A stretch of 40,931 nt of DNA from contig CAKUBG010000023.1 of NCBI GenBank assembly GCA_934636825.1, forward strand, positions 1 to 40,931. Direction: 5' to 3'. This DNA is from an uncultured bacterium (GTDB taxonomy: Bacteria > Vulcanimicrobiota > Xenobia > Xenobiales > Xenobiaceae). The translations under genes and the position numbers were made by a program. Below the pieces are notes generated by a model. The model was not told the origin of the DNA, did not search any database, and saw only the letters and a program-made list of their open reading frames with translations. Positions within the stretch are counted from its first letter, which is position 1. Each line of letters starts with the position of its first letter. Of this stretch, positions 23,049 to 31,173 are shown in pieces.

Positions 23049-24353
23049 ATGGAGAGACAGGAACAGTTTGAACAGACTTTAAGCGATTGGCCGCGCTTGG
23101 GTAGCGAAAGGCGCATTGAGCTATTTCGCGCCTTGCCTTTAGGTGAAGCCGAAGATTTGCTTGATTGTATGAATGTCAACGATCAGGCTGATTTGCTTAA
23201 ATCTATGAGTTTACCTGAAAGACGTTCTTGGCTGCGTTATTTGGATTTAGATGACATAGCCGACATTTTGTCTGAGCTTCCCGAAGAGGAAGTGAACGAA
23301 TGGTTGGAACTGTTGGATACCAGAGCTCGCGATAAAGTTAGTGCACTGTTGGCTTATGCTGAAGATGATGCCGGCGGTTTGATGAACCCTCGCTTTGCCA
23401 GAGTTCGCTCTACTATGACCGTAGAGTCGGCTATTAACTACCTGCACATACAAGCGCAAGAATGTATCTCTCTAGAACATGTTTATGTTCTGGATAGTGA
23501 ACAACGTTTAATAGGTGAAGTTGGTATCAACGCCCTTTTGGCTGCCAATTCAGACGATATGGTTGTCGATTTGGCAGATAAAGACGTAGTCACTTGTCCG
23601 GAGGATATGGACCAAGAAGAAGTTAGTACGCTGTTCGCTCGTTACGGTCTGACCGCTATGCCGGTAGTCGATAGCAGAGGCTGTATGAAAGGTCTCATTA
23701 CAGCTGACGATGTGGTTGATGTTATTCGTGAAGAGGGTACAGAAGACGCTCAAAAATACGGCGGTATGGAAGCTCTTGACGAATCTTATTTGCGTACCAG
23801 CTTTAGAGAACTTATTCAAAAGCGAGCTGGTTGGTTGATTTTGCTATTGATAGGTGAAATGCTGACCGCTTCCGCCATGGCTCGGTACGAAAAACAACTG
23901 GATGCCGTCTGGTATTTAGCTGTTTTCGTGCCTCTGATTATTTCTAGCGGAGGCAACTCCGGATCTCAAGCGTCCACGCTTATGGTGCGAGCTATGGCTA
24001 TGGGCGAAGTGAAGATGCGCGACTGGTTCCAAGTTTTGGTTAGAGAAGTCAGTGCTGGTGTGGTAATTGGCATTATGTTGGGCATCGTCGGTATGATCCG
24101 TGTGCTTTTATGGTCTTACCTATATCCTGGCATTTATGGCGATCAGCCGTTTAGGCTGGGACTTACCGTAGCCTGTTCACTTTTGGGAGTCGTAATCTTG
24201 GGATGTTTGGCCGGATCGATGCTGCCCTTTGTTTTACGGTTGTGCAAACTTGACCCAGCAAGCGCTTCAGCTCCTTTTGTGGCTACTATAGTTGATGTTA
24301 CCGGACTGGTCGTTTACTTTACCGTAGCCGGATTACTAATCGTTATGCCTTAA
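23049..24353 (+). CDS. mgtE: MgtE-family magnesium transporter
   Basis: The 434-residue protein has the full MgtE layout. An N domain of superhelical repeats (RSWLRYLDLDDIADILSELPEEEVNEWLELL) is followed by two CBS domains (about 115-245) and five TM helices (about 270-434). The pore motifs ISSGGNSGSQASTLMVRAM and DPASASAPFVATIVDVTGL are intact. It is a Mg2+-gated Mg2+ channel of the cytoplasmic membrane. It lies 23 bp after the DUF4340 gene and ends at a strong terminator, so it may be the last gene of that operon. No Mg2+ riboswitch is visible in the short gap. Confidence 0.93.
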   Translation: MERQEQFEQTLSDWPRLGSERRIELFRALPLGEAEDLLDCMNVNDQADLLKSMSLPERRSWLRYLDLDDIADILSELPEEEVNEWLELLDTRARDKVSALLAYAEDDAGGLMNPRFARVRSTMTVESAINYLHIQAQECISLEHVYVLDSEQRLIGEVGINALLAANSDDMVVDLADKDVVTCPEDMDQEEVSTLFARYGLTAMPVVDSRGCMKGLITADDVVDVIREEGTEDAQKYGGMEALDESYLRTSFRELIQKRAGWLILLLIGEMLTASAMARYEKQLDAVWYLAVFVPLIISSGGNSGSQASTLMVRAMAMGEVKMRDWFQVLVREVSAGVVIGIMLGIVGMIRVLLWSYLYPGIYGDQPFRLGLTVACSLLGVVILGCLAGSMLPFVLRLCKLDPASASAPFVATIVDVTGLVVYFTVAGLLIVMP

Positions 24354-24374
24354 GATCAACTTATTCTTAAAAAG

Positions 24375-24420
24375 AAAGCCGCCTCTGGGTAGACATATAC
24401 CGAAAGGCGGCTTTATTTTT
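24375..24420 (+). terminator. terminator after mgtE
   Basis: AAAGCCGCCT (24375-24384) pairs with AGGCGGCTTT (24405-24414), followed by ATTTTT. It starts 21 nt past the stop codon. Confidence 0.9.
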
Positions 24421-24797
24421 GAGGATAACGATGAAGGCAAAATTCCCATTTTTGTAGGTTTTTTTTTACATATGTCGAACTGCAGTTCCGTTTTCACTTT
24501 TTGCTTATTTCTTGGCTTAAATGCAACGCTCCGATCGAGTGGGCATTTTATTGCGAGAGCAAGGCGCTGTCTGTTGCTTCGGTTTTAGTAAAAATGCGGT
24601 GCGTAAAAACCGCTGCTTTGAAAAAAGAAAACGAAGCTCGCGGCAACTTCTCGCTTGTGGCCTCTACATATATCGATGGCTTCCTGGTGAGCCCAGAAGA
24701 TACTGACGTTTTATAACTGTTAAGTTTCTTGCAAATCACCTGCTTTAGGCATGGGGGGAGCTGTAAAACTTTTAAATAAAAATATCGGAGTCTTCCA
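24421..24797. other. 377-bp intergenic region before the polA homologue
   Basis: I see no recognised gene. A plus-strand frame from a TTG at 24501 (71 codons) has no good ribosome binding site and no recognisable product. A small hairpin GCGGT/ACCGC lies near 24596-24613. The promoter of the polA homologue should be here but no clear -35/-10 pair stands out. Confidence 0.5.
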
Positions 24798-27515
24798 GTG
24801 GATAACAAAGATAATAATAGCAAGAAATTACTTCTCATAGATGGCAACGGATTGGCTTATAGGGCTTTTTATGCTCTGCCTGCCCGCAAATCGGCGCTGG
24901 GGTTTCCGTTTAACGCCATTTTAGGTTTTGTCAATCTGGTTATTAACACTATTATCTCCGAGCACCCTACTCATGTGGCGGTAGCTTTCGATCATGGTGC
25001 CTTGGTCGATACTTTGATGAAGTTCCAAACTTACAATGTGCAGCGTGAAGAAATGTTGGACGATTTAGAACTTCAGTTGCCCATTATTGAAGACTTTGTT
25101 CACATTTGCGGTATTAAAGCTTATCGCATGCCAGGATTTGAAGCTGATGATTGTATCGGTACTTTGGCAGCAAAAGCCAACTGTGAGGGGTTTGATACTT
25201 TAATCATTTCCGGCGATTTGGGACTTATGCAATTAGTTTCGCCCAAAATTAAAGTTATGACTATGCGCCGCGGCATAGTCGATACGGTAATTTTTGACGA
25301 AGATATGGTTGTAAAAAAATACGGCTTGCGTCCCAGTCAATTGGCTGATTTGCGTGCTTTAGCTGGTGATTCCAGTCAAAATATCGGTGGTGTCCCCGGT
25401 ATAGGAGAAGTCACTGCTCGCCGTTTGCTTTCTCAATACAACAGTTTGACCGAGCTTTTTGACTCTTTGGAACAATTGCCGGCTAAATGGCGCAACCCTC
25501 TTTCCGAAAATCGTGACGATGCTTTTGAATATTTGTCTCGCTCCACTATCCGCTGCGATTTGCCTCTGGAAATAAATTGGGATGAGTGCTTATTTAAAGG
25601 CTTCCCGGTTCAAATGACCAAGCGTATATTTGAGCAAATCAACTTGGGCGGAGCCGAAGCTTTCTTGCGCACTATGGGTAAAGATGTAGCTGAAGAGGCT
25701 CCTTGCGCTATTCCTGAAGAGGCGCTTTATGGACAAACTGCTTTAGAAGCTTTGGAAAAAGTTAGCCAGTCTGATAAAGATGTGGCTTTGGTTTGGTTCC
25801 GTGATGAAGAGAATAATGATTGGGGCTTATCTATTTGTTTAAAAGAAGAGCAGCCTTTTTATCTCGATCTTTCCAGTTGGCATATTGAAGTTGATGCCGA
25901 AATGCAAGCTCCTAGCCAAGAAGCTATTTGGCAAATTCTCAAACCTGTCTTTAGCGACGAAAAAAGGGTCAAATACGTTGTTGGTGTTCATGAAATTATG
26001 AAAAATGGCGCGGAAATGAATAATGTCCGCGATGTTTTGCTTTTCTCAGCCCTTTTGGACATCAATGTTTGGGAACATTCTATAGAGGCTATTTGTGCTC
26101 GCTACGGGTTCGCTATTTATGATCGTAACCTTATTTTGGGCTTGAATCACGAATCTTTCGCTTCCATTCCTTTGCGTGGTCGCATTTGTTGGAGCGCCCG
26201 TGTGGCTGATGTTCTTATCGATTTGGGCGAATGTATGTATGCCGAAATTGAAAAGAGGAAACTGGACGCTCTTTATCGTGATGTAGAAATTCCTTTGGCC
26301 AAATTGGGCTGGAATCTTAACAATTTAGGTGTCGATTGTGATAAAGAACTTACCCAAAAAATAATAGATCTTATCGATGGTAAATTGGAAGAAATTAAAG
26401 CCGATTTCTTTGCCGAAGCTGAGGTCGAAGAATTTGACTTAGATTCTGAAGAAGCGCTCAGTCACTATTTGTTTAATCACTTAGCACTTTTAGTACCAAC
26501 CCGCCCCAAAAACGGATCTATTCTCAATGCTGAGATGCTTAAATCTTTGCAAGAGCAAAATCCTATTGTGGAAAAAATTCGTTGCTACTGTGAGTTGTCT
26601 GAATTTAAGCGCACTTTTGTGCAAAAATTTATGGTCGAAGGCAAAACCAACGTCAAAGTCGACGGTCATCTCTTTAATTTAGCTTTAGTAAGCGAGCGTC
26701 GCTTGCAAATTTTGGGGCGCGTTTCCACTCGCGGCCTGACCGAATTGCTGGAGCATATGATGGCTGTAATTGATAATTTAGCTTGTGCTTCCGTGCGTCG
26801 TCCTTTGGCCAAAGCCATGGACGATTTCCTCCGTCCCAAAGGGGCTTCACGTTTGATCTATATTCGTTTCCCCGCTATGTGCTTGCGCTTTTTAGCTTAT
26901 ATTGCCAAGGATAAAGTGTTGGCCGAAGCGTTGGACAGCGGTCGTGATGTAGAGATGGAACTTTTGAAGAAAGTCTTCGGTGAAGATCTCGACAAGATTA
27001 TTTCTGTGCGCTATTTATTCGTCAATATGTTACTTTTCTATTTCTGCCCCGCTTGGTTAGCTCGCCGTTTGAGCCTTGAAGGTGAAGAAGGCTTGCAAAA
27101 GGCTAAGGCCTATCTTGACAAGTTTGAGCGCATCTTAGGAGAAGATTATCCTGTAAGTTGGGATTTTATTTTGCGCAGCCAGTCCAGAGCTACGGCTATG
27201 GAAGAAATTAGTACTTTGGCCGGTCGCAGTTGTCGCTTTGTGGAAGCGGGTAGCCGCAATTACAGCATCCGCGAAAACGGAGAGCGTTTCGCTAGGGCGT
27301 TCCCTGTCGAAGGCGGTTGCGCCGATATTATGCGTTTGGCCTTAGTCAAGATTCTTGAAACCTTCGGCACGGAAGTTTCTGCTGGATCGTGCAAAAATAT
27401 GATCATTGTGCATGCGCCCAAAGGCAAAGAGTCTGATATAGCCGAACGCTGTCGCCAGCTTTGTCTGGAAGCTGCTGCCGAAGTTCCTCTTAAGGTCGAG
27501 TATCGTATCCACTAA
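24798..27515 (+). CDS. polA: DNA polymerase I homologue with degenerate catalytic sites (probable pseudoenzyme)
   Basis: The 905-residue protein has normal Pol I length and domain order. The 5'-nuclease domain (1-290) keeps Asp15, Asp65, Glu115, Asp117, Asp118, Asp140 and Asp191, and the helix-hairpin-helix IGGVPGIGEVTARRLL. However, the second Asp of GDKD is Gly142, the Asp of GDSSDN is Gln194, and the YK Lys is Asn. A vestigial 3'-exo region follows (about 300-490). In the polymerase domain, motif A is RFPAMCLR (catalytic Asp is Arg690, Glu is Cys695), the O-helix Lys and Phe are Leu and Met, TGRLSS/QNIP is unrecognisable, and the motif C HDE is His872-Ala-Pro. The frame is uninterrupted. 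GTG start with GGAG seven bases upstream. Proximity to coaE matches an ordinary Firmicutes polA locus. It may be a structural or DNA-binding relic. Confidence 0.85.
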   Translation: MDNKDNNSKKLLLIDGNGLAYRAFYALPARKSALGFPFNAILGFVNLVINTIISEHPTHVAVAFDHGALVDTLMKFQTYNVQREEMLDDLELQLPIIEDFVHICGIKAYRMPGFEADDCIGTLAAKANCEGFDTLIISGDLGLMQLVSPKIKVMTMRRGIVDTVIFDEDMVVKKYGLRPSQLADLRALAGDSSQNIGGVPGIGEVTARRLLSQYNSLTELFDSLEQLPAKWRNPLSENRDDAFEYLSRSTIRCDLPLEINWDECLFKGFPVQMTKRIFEQINLGGAEAFLRTMGKDVAEEAPCAIPEEALYGQTALEALEKVSQSDKDVALVWFRDEENNDWGLSICLKEEQPFYLDLSSWHIEVDAEMQAPSQEAIWQILKPVFSDEKRVKYVVGVHEIMKNGAEMNNVRDVLLFSALLDINVWEHSIEAICARYGFAIYDRNLILGLNHESFASIPLRGRICWSARVADVLIDLGECMYAEIEKRKLDALYRDVEIPLAKLGWNLNNLGVDCDKELTQKIIDLIDGKLEEIKADFFAEAEVEEFDLDSEEALSHYLFNHLALLVPTRPKNGSILNAEMLKSLQEQNPIVEKIRCYCELSEFKRTFVQKFMVEGKTNVKVDGHLFNLALVSERRLQILGRVSTRGLTELLEHMMAVIDNLACASVRRPLAKAMDDFLRPKGASRLIYIRFPAMCLRFLAYIAKDKVLAEALDSGRDVEMELLKKVFGEDLDKIISVRYLFVNMLLFYFCPAWLARRLSLEGEEGLQKAKAYLDKFERILGEDYPVSWDFILRSQSRATAMEEISTLAGRSCRFVEAGSRNYSIRENGERFARAFPVEGGCADIMRLALVKILETFGTEVSAGSCKNMIIVHAPKGKESDIAERCRQLCLEAAAEVPLKVEYRIH

Positions 27516-27544
27516 AGTGATTAAGCTCGACAGTGGAATAATAT

Positions 27545-27613
27545 GCAAGGCTGAAATTTCTTTTTCTGCAGCCTTGCGTTTGGCAAAAGTTTTTTTTCTT
27601 GAGAAAACTTTTG
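27545..27613 (+). terminator. double hairpin after the polA homologue
   Basis: GCAAGGCTG/CAGCCTTGC (27545-27553 and 27569-27577) is followed by CAAAAGTTTT/AAAACTTTTG (27584-27593 and 27604-27613), with a T-run at 27590-27597. The first stem plus the T-run probably terminates the polA transcript. Confidence 0.65.
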
Positions 27614-27953
27614 AAGGAGTAATGAAAAAACAGCAGAACTTTAGGGCATCATAAGCTTGAAACAGACTGCCCAAGATCGCGTTTTTTTGAGGCGATATAT
27701 GGCGGTCGTAGGGCAGAGTAACTCCGCAACTGCGGAAGGTTACGAGCACCTTAAAAAATGGGTGCTGGCATGAATAGGGGATTGTTCACCCCCGAATATA
27801 CGCCTGTGGACATAATGGAGTTGACGCTTTCCTTCCGATTCTTTAGGAGAATGGAAGCGTGGCCGGCGTGGATGAATCAGGAATTTCACCGAAAGATCTT
27901 TTAAGATTTTGCGGTCAGAGTGAACGGTTATTAAAGGGAGCTAATACGACAAT
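27614..27953 (+). ncRNA. structured leader or small RNA upstream of the S1 gene, family not recognised
   Basis: The non-coding stretch holds a chain of stems. They are CTGCCC/GGGCAG (27667-27672, 27711-27716) enclosing ATCGC/GCGAT; GTAAC/GTTAC enclosing CCGC/GCGG (27718-27743); AGCACC/GGTGCT (27745-27766); GGGG/CCCC (27777-27792); ACGCTT/AAGCGT enclosing ATTCT/AGAAT (27824-27860); and ACCG/CGGT (27888-27915). It does not match RNase P, tmRNA, SRP RNA or a riboswitch consensus I know. It could be an autoregulatory S1 leader or a separate RNA gene. Confidence 0.4.
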
Positions 27954-29195
27954 ATGGACGACAATACTCAACCTACCACTTCAGCCGAAGAGAACTGCCA
28001 GGATATGGCCCAGGCTCTGGAAGAATACGAGAAGAACGTAAAGCCTATCTCCAAGGATGATTTCCTTGAGGGCAAAGTCATCAGCGTCAGCGATGATGGT
28101 GTTTATGTTGACGTAGGTTACAAGACCGACGGTTTCATCCCCGCCAACCAGGTATCCAATGCGCCTGACGTATCCCCCAAGGATGTAGTCAAGGTTGGAG
28201 ACAAAATCAACGTTGTAGTACAAAAAGTTGATGAGTCCGAAGGTACCCTGACCCTTTCCAAGCGCCGCGCCGATAACGAAAAGGCCTGGAGAGACATCTT
28301 GGAGGCTATGGAAGAGGGTAAAACTATCACTGCTACTTGCACCGAGCAGGTTAAAGGCGGCTTGATTGTAGACGTAGGTATCCGTGGTTTCGTGCCCGCT
28401 TCCCACGCCGACATTCGTCCCGTCCGCGATCTTTCCGAGTTCATCGGTGAAGAACTCAACTTGAAGGTTCTCGAAGTTGACAAGAGCCGCCGCAAGGTTG
28501 TGCTCTCTCGCAAGAAAGCCGAAGAAGAACTTCGTCGCAAGAGCAAAGAAGACACCTTGAAGAAGCTCACCGAGGGCAGCATTGTCAGCGGTACTGTAGC
28601 TCGTCTCACCCCCTTTGGCGCTTTCGTAAACTTGGGTGGAGTAGATGGTCTCGTTCACATCTCCGAGCTTTCCTGGAGCCGCATTAAGCAGCCTTCTGAC
28701 GTGGTACAACCCGGTCAGCAAGTCGACGTTCTCATTTTGAAGGTCGATCCCGAGCTCAACCGCATTTCTTTATCCTTGCGTCAAGCTGCCCCCGATCCTT
28801 GGTTAATGGCTTGCGACAAGCACAAAGTAGGCGATGTAGTTAAGGGCCGTATCACTCGTTTGGCCAGCAAGTACGCCTTCATGGAAGTTATGCCTGGTGT
28901 AGAGGGCCTCATCCCCGTCAGCGAAATGGATCGCTCTCATGTGAATCGTCCTTCCGACATTCTTAAGCCTGACCAGGAAGTCCAGGCCGAGATTATCGAC
29001 CTCGATCGCGAGAAGCGCCGCATGACCTTGTCTCTCAAGCGTCTTCAGCAGCCTGCCGCTCGTTCCAACGAGAACAACAGCGGTCGTCGTGTCTCTCACG
29101 ATGAGCGTGGCAGCGGCAACAGCATTGGCGAGATCTTAGCCTCTAAGATGGGCAAAGATAAGCTTAACAACATCACCAAAAACGAAGAGGCCTAG
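27954..29195 (+). CDS. rpsA: 30S ribosomal protein S1 homologue, four S1 domains
   Basis: The 413-residue protein has four tandem S1 RNA-binding domains (about 34-103, 120-190, 206-275 and 292-362). Examples are FLEGKVISVSDDGVYVDVGYKTDGFIP and GSIVSGTVARLTPFGAFVNLGGVDGLVHISELSW. The fourth is the less canonical KYAFMEVMPGVEGLIP. A basic, Asn/Ser/Gly-rich tail follows. Four-domain S1 is usual in Gram-positive lineages. It binds mRNA on the 30S subunit or acts as a general RNA-binding protein. Codon use is visibly more C-ending (CTC, CGC, GTC, TCC) than in neighbouring genes, as in highly expressed genes. GGGAG lies 13 nt before the ATG, and a long structured leader precedes it. Confidence 0.9.
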   Translation: MDDNTQPTTSAEENCQDMAQALEEYEKNVKPISKDDFLEGKVISVSDDGVYVDVGYKTDGFIPANQVSNAPDVSPKDVVKVGDKINVVVQKVDESEGTLTLSKRRADNEKAWRDILEAMEEGKTITATCTEQVKGGLIVDVGIRGFVPASHADIRPVRDLSEFIGEELNLKVLEVDKSRRKVVLSRKKAEEELRRKSKEDTLKKLTEGSIVSGTVARLTPFGAFVNLGGVDGLVHISELSWSRIKQPSDVVQPGQQVDVLILKVDPELNRISLSLRQAAPDPWLMACDKHKVGDVVKGRITRLASKYAFMEVMPGVEGLIPVSEMDRSHVNRPSDILKPDQEVQAEIIDLDREKRRMTLSLKRLQQPAARSNENNSGRRVSHDERGSGNSIGEILASKMGKDKLNNITKNEEA

Positions 29196-29206
29196 TACCT
29201 ATTCGT

Positions 29207-29297
29207 GCGGAGTCCCGCTCCGCTGAAAAGTGAGAAATCCCCGACCTTAGCAGGTGTAGCTTGTAGCTTTACCTAATCGAGGCGGGGATTTTTTTTG
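29207..29297 (+). terminator. terminator after rpsA
   Basis: A first stem GCGGAG/CTCCGC (about 29207-29224) is followed by AATCCCCG (29236-29243) pairing with CGGGGATT (29283-29290), with an internal AGGT/ACCT stem, and then a run of eight T. Confidence 0.88.
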
Positions 29298-29323
29298 GAA
29301 AGATTTTGCATTTTTGAGGCATT

Positions 29324-29956
29324 ATGACATCAACTATGGAAGCGAAAAAAAGTGTAGTTTGGGGACTTACTGGCGGAATTGCTTGCGGAAAGTCTACTGT
29401 TGCCGCGTTGTTGCAACAGTTGGGAGCTAGTGTTATCGATTGCGATTTGGTGAGTAGAGAACTTGTTCAACCTGGCACTCCGCTTTTGGCAAAAATAGCT
29501 GAGCTTTTTGGTAATAATGTTTTGGATAAGCAAGGGGCTTTACGTCGCTCTTATTTAGGAAAAATTGTCTTTCACGATCCTGATAAATTACAAGCTTTAA
29601 ATGAATTAATTCACCCGGCAATTTGGAAGCGTACTTTTGCTTTGGTTGCTCAAGCTCGCTTAGAAGTTCCTTTAGTTTTTATTATGGCTCCTTTACTTTT
29701 TGAACATGGAGCTGAGGCGGCTTGTGATGGCGTTTTGGTTGTTGATATCAATGAGAAAAAACAGTTGGAGCGACTTATGAGTCGTGATAAATTGACTAAG
29801 TTTGAAGCTAGAGAGCGCATAAGCTCGCAAATGAGTTTGGCGGCCAAAGCTGAAAGGGCCACCATTTTGATAGACAACAACGGCACTTTAAAAGAACTGC
29901 GTCGTCAAGTTGAGCAAATTTGGCTGGAAAGGTTCGCACCTATATATGGACTTTGA
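29324..29956 (+). CDS. coaE: dephospho-CoA kinase
   Basis: The 210-residue enzyme catalyses the last step of CoA synthesis, ATP-dependent phosphorylation of the 3'-hydroxyl of dephospho-CoA. Signatures are the P-loop GLTGGIACGKST (about 14-25), VIDCDLVSRELVQPGTP, RRSYLGKIVFHDP, LIHPAIW, APLLFEHG and RLMSRDKLTKFEARERISSQM. Length is normal. The ATG at 29324 has GAGG close upstream; a second ATG at 29336 is possible. It overlaps the lytic transglycosylase gene by 11 bp. The coaE-transglycosylase pair is common in Firmicutes. Confidence 0.95.
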   Translation: MTSTMEAKKSVVWGLTGGIACGKSTVAALLQQLGASVIDCDLVSRELVQPGTPLLAKIAELFGNNVLDKQGALRRSYLGKIVFHDPDKLQALNELIHPAIWKRTFALVAQARLEVPLVFIMAPLLFEHGAEAACDGVLVVDINEKKQLERLMSRDKLTKFEARERISSQMSLAAKAERATILIDNNGTLKELRRQVEQIWLERFAPIYGL

Positions 29957-30566
29957 GATAAAGGCAAAGTCTGAGAGTGAAAAGAAAAGCAACATTTGCT
30001 CTTTCCCCTCTATTTTGGTCAGACTTTTGCTACTTTTTTTAGTGATTTTTCTAGTTTTATATGCCAACTGGCCTGGCATTGAACACTATTGGTATCCATT
30101 GAAATATGAGAGCACAGTAATCGCTGCAGGGCGTGAGGCCGGAATCAGTCCTTCGTTAGTCGCCGGGGTCATTTTGGCTGAAAGTGGTTTTAATCCGGAA
30201 GCTCAATCTGAAGTTGGAGCTTTGGGGTTGATGCAACTTATGCCGGATACGGCTCTTTGGATAGCGGAGTCTCACCAAATAGAAATTGCTCGGGAAGATA
30301 AGCGCCGTTTGCAAGAGCCTGAACTTAATATCTATCTGGGAGCTTACTATCTGGCTTGGCTTTTGCAACGTTTTGACAATAAAAGTGTTGAAGCTTTAGC
30401 CGCTTATAATGCCGGTCAGCATGAAGTTGATTCGTGGATAGAAGAATATGGAGGGCCGCTGACAATAGAAGAAATACCGGTACCTGAAACAAGATTTTTT
30501 GTAAAAAAGGTCTTGAATAATGCGGAGAAATATAGCAAACTTTATCCACAGTTGGTTCGTAACTAA
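29946..30566 (+). CDS. membrane-anchored lytic transglycosylase (Slt family)
   Basis: The protein is 206 residues from the ATG at 29946, which has GGAAAGG upstream. An in-frame TTG at 29910 is less likely. One TM helix spans 22-40. The SLT catalytic domain spans about 52-200, with the catalytic Glu79 in ILAESGFNPEAQSEVGALGLMQLMPDTA and AAYNAGQHEVDSW. It cleaves peptidoglycan glycan strands outside the membrane, giving 1,6-anhydro-muropeptides. It overlaps coaE by 11 bp and lies 29 bp before smpB, so the three are probably one operon. Confidence 0.92.
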   Translation: MDFEIKAKSESEKKSNICSFPSILVRLLLLFLVIFLVLYANWPGIEHYWYPLKYESTVIAAGREAGISPSLVAGVILAESGFNPEAQSEVGALGLMQLMPDTALWIAESHQIEIAREDKRRLQEPELNIYLGAYYLAWLLQRFDNKSVEALAAYNAGQHEVDSWIEEYGGPLTIEEIPVPETRFFVKKVLNNAEKYSKLYPQLVRN

Positions 30567-30595
30567 CCTTTTCCTATTTACAGAGTAGAAAAAAA

Positions 30596-31087
30596 ATGGC
30601 TAAAAAGAACAAAAATCAACAAAAAACAGAATCTGGCGTAAAAATTATTGCCGTTAATAGGCAAGCTAGACATGAATATATTTTTGAAGAATTTTTCGAA
30701 GCTGGCATTGCTTTGCAAGGAACAGAAGTCAAGTCTTTGCGTGAAGGACGGCTCAGTTTGGTCGATGCTTATGCTGTCGTGGATGATTTTAATCAAGTTT
30801 GGTTAAAAGGTCTGAATATTAGCAAATGGCATTATGCCAGCACCTTTAATCATGAACCTATGCGAGCTCGTCGTCTTTTACTTAATAAGAGCGAAATTAG
30901 ACGCTTAAAAGCTCGTACTCATGAAAAGGGTCTGACGATTATTCCTACCAAGTTATACTTTAAGAAAAATTACATAAAAGTAGAAATTGCTTTGTCGCGT
31001 GGTAAGAAGCTTTACGATAAACGTGAAGCTGAGGCTGCGAAAACTGCCAAACGTGACATTGAGCGAGCTATTGCCGAACGCAGATAA
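30596..31087 (+). CDS. smpB: SsrA (tmRNA)-binding protein
   Basis: The 163-residue SmpB escorts tmRNA to stalled ribosomes for trans-translation. Visible are VNRQARHEYIFEEFFEAGIALQGTEVKSLREGRLSLVDAYA, NISKWHYASTFNHEPMRARRLLLNKSEI and the basic C-terminal tail with YDKREAEAAKTAKRDIERAI. The ATG has a purine-rich but weak site. Length is normal for the family. It ends 86 bp before the giant gene and is followed by a terminator. Confidence 0.95.
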   Translation: MAKKNKNQQKTESGVKIIAVNRQARHEYIFEEFFEAGIALQGTEVKSLREGRLSLVDAYAVVDDFNQVWLKGLNISKWHYASTFNHEPMRARRLLLNKSEIRRLKARTHEKGLTIIPTKLYFKKNYIKVEIALSRGKKLYDKREAEAAKTAKRDIERAIAERR

Positions 31088-31104
31088 ACCACATATCAGA
31101 GGGA

Positions 31105-31148
31105 AAAAAAGCCTTCAGCCTAGAATATTTAGGCGGGCTTTTTTTTTG
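31105..31148 (+). terminator. terminator after smpB
   Basis: AAAGCC pairs with GGCTTT, with GCCTA/TTAGGC inside the stem, followed by a run of eight T (to 31147). It separates smpB from the giant gene. Confidence 0.88.
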
Positions 31149-31173
31149 TCTTAAAAATGCAAGGGAGAGTGCT

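Noticed and set aside
24501..24716. 71-codon plus-strand frame between mgtE and the polA homologue
   Set aside because: TTG start, no ribosome binding site and no recognisable product. The overlapping minus-strand and other-frame readings are equally long.
27622..27654. 10-codon ORF after AAGGAG in the S1 leader
   Set aside because: The spacing between the putative ribosome binding site and ATG is only two bases, too short for efficient initiation.
27614..27953. RNase P RNA, tmRNA or SRP RNA
   Set aside because: The conserved sequence blocks of these RNAs (such as the RNase P GAGGAAAGTCC region or the tRNA-like ends of tmRNA) are not present.
27859..28041. 60-codon plus-strand frame overlapping the start of the S1 gene
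   Set aside because: It runs into the S1 gene in another frame, and its first part lies in the structured leader.
27981..28721. 246-codon minus-strand frame antisense to the S1 gene
   Set aside because: It is a shadow caused by biased codon use of the S1 gene; the sense protein is unmistakable.
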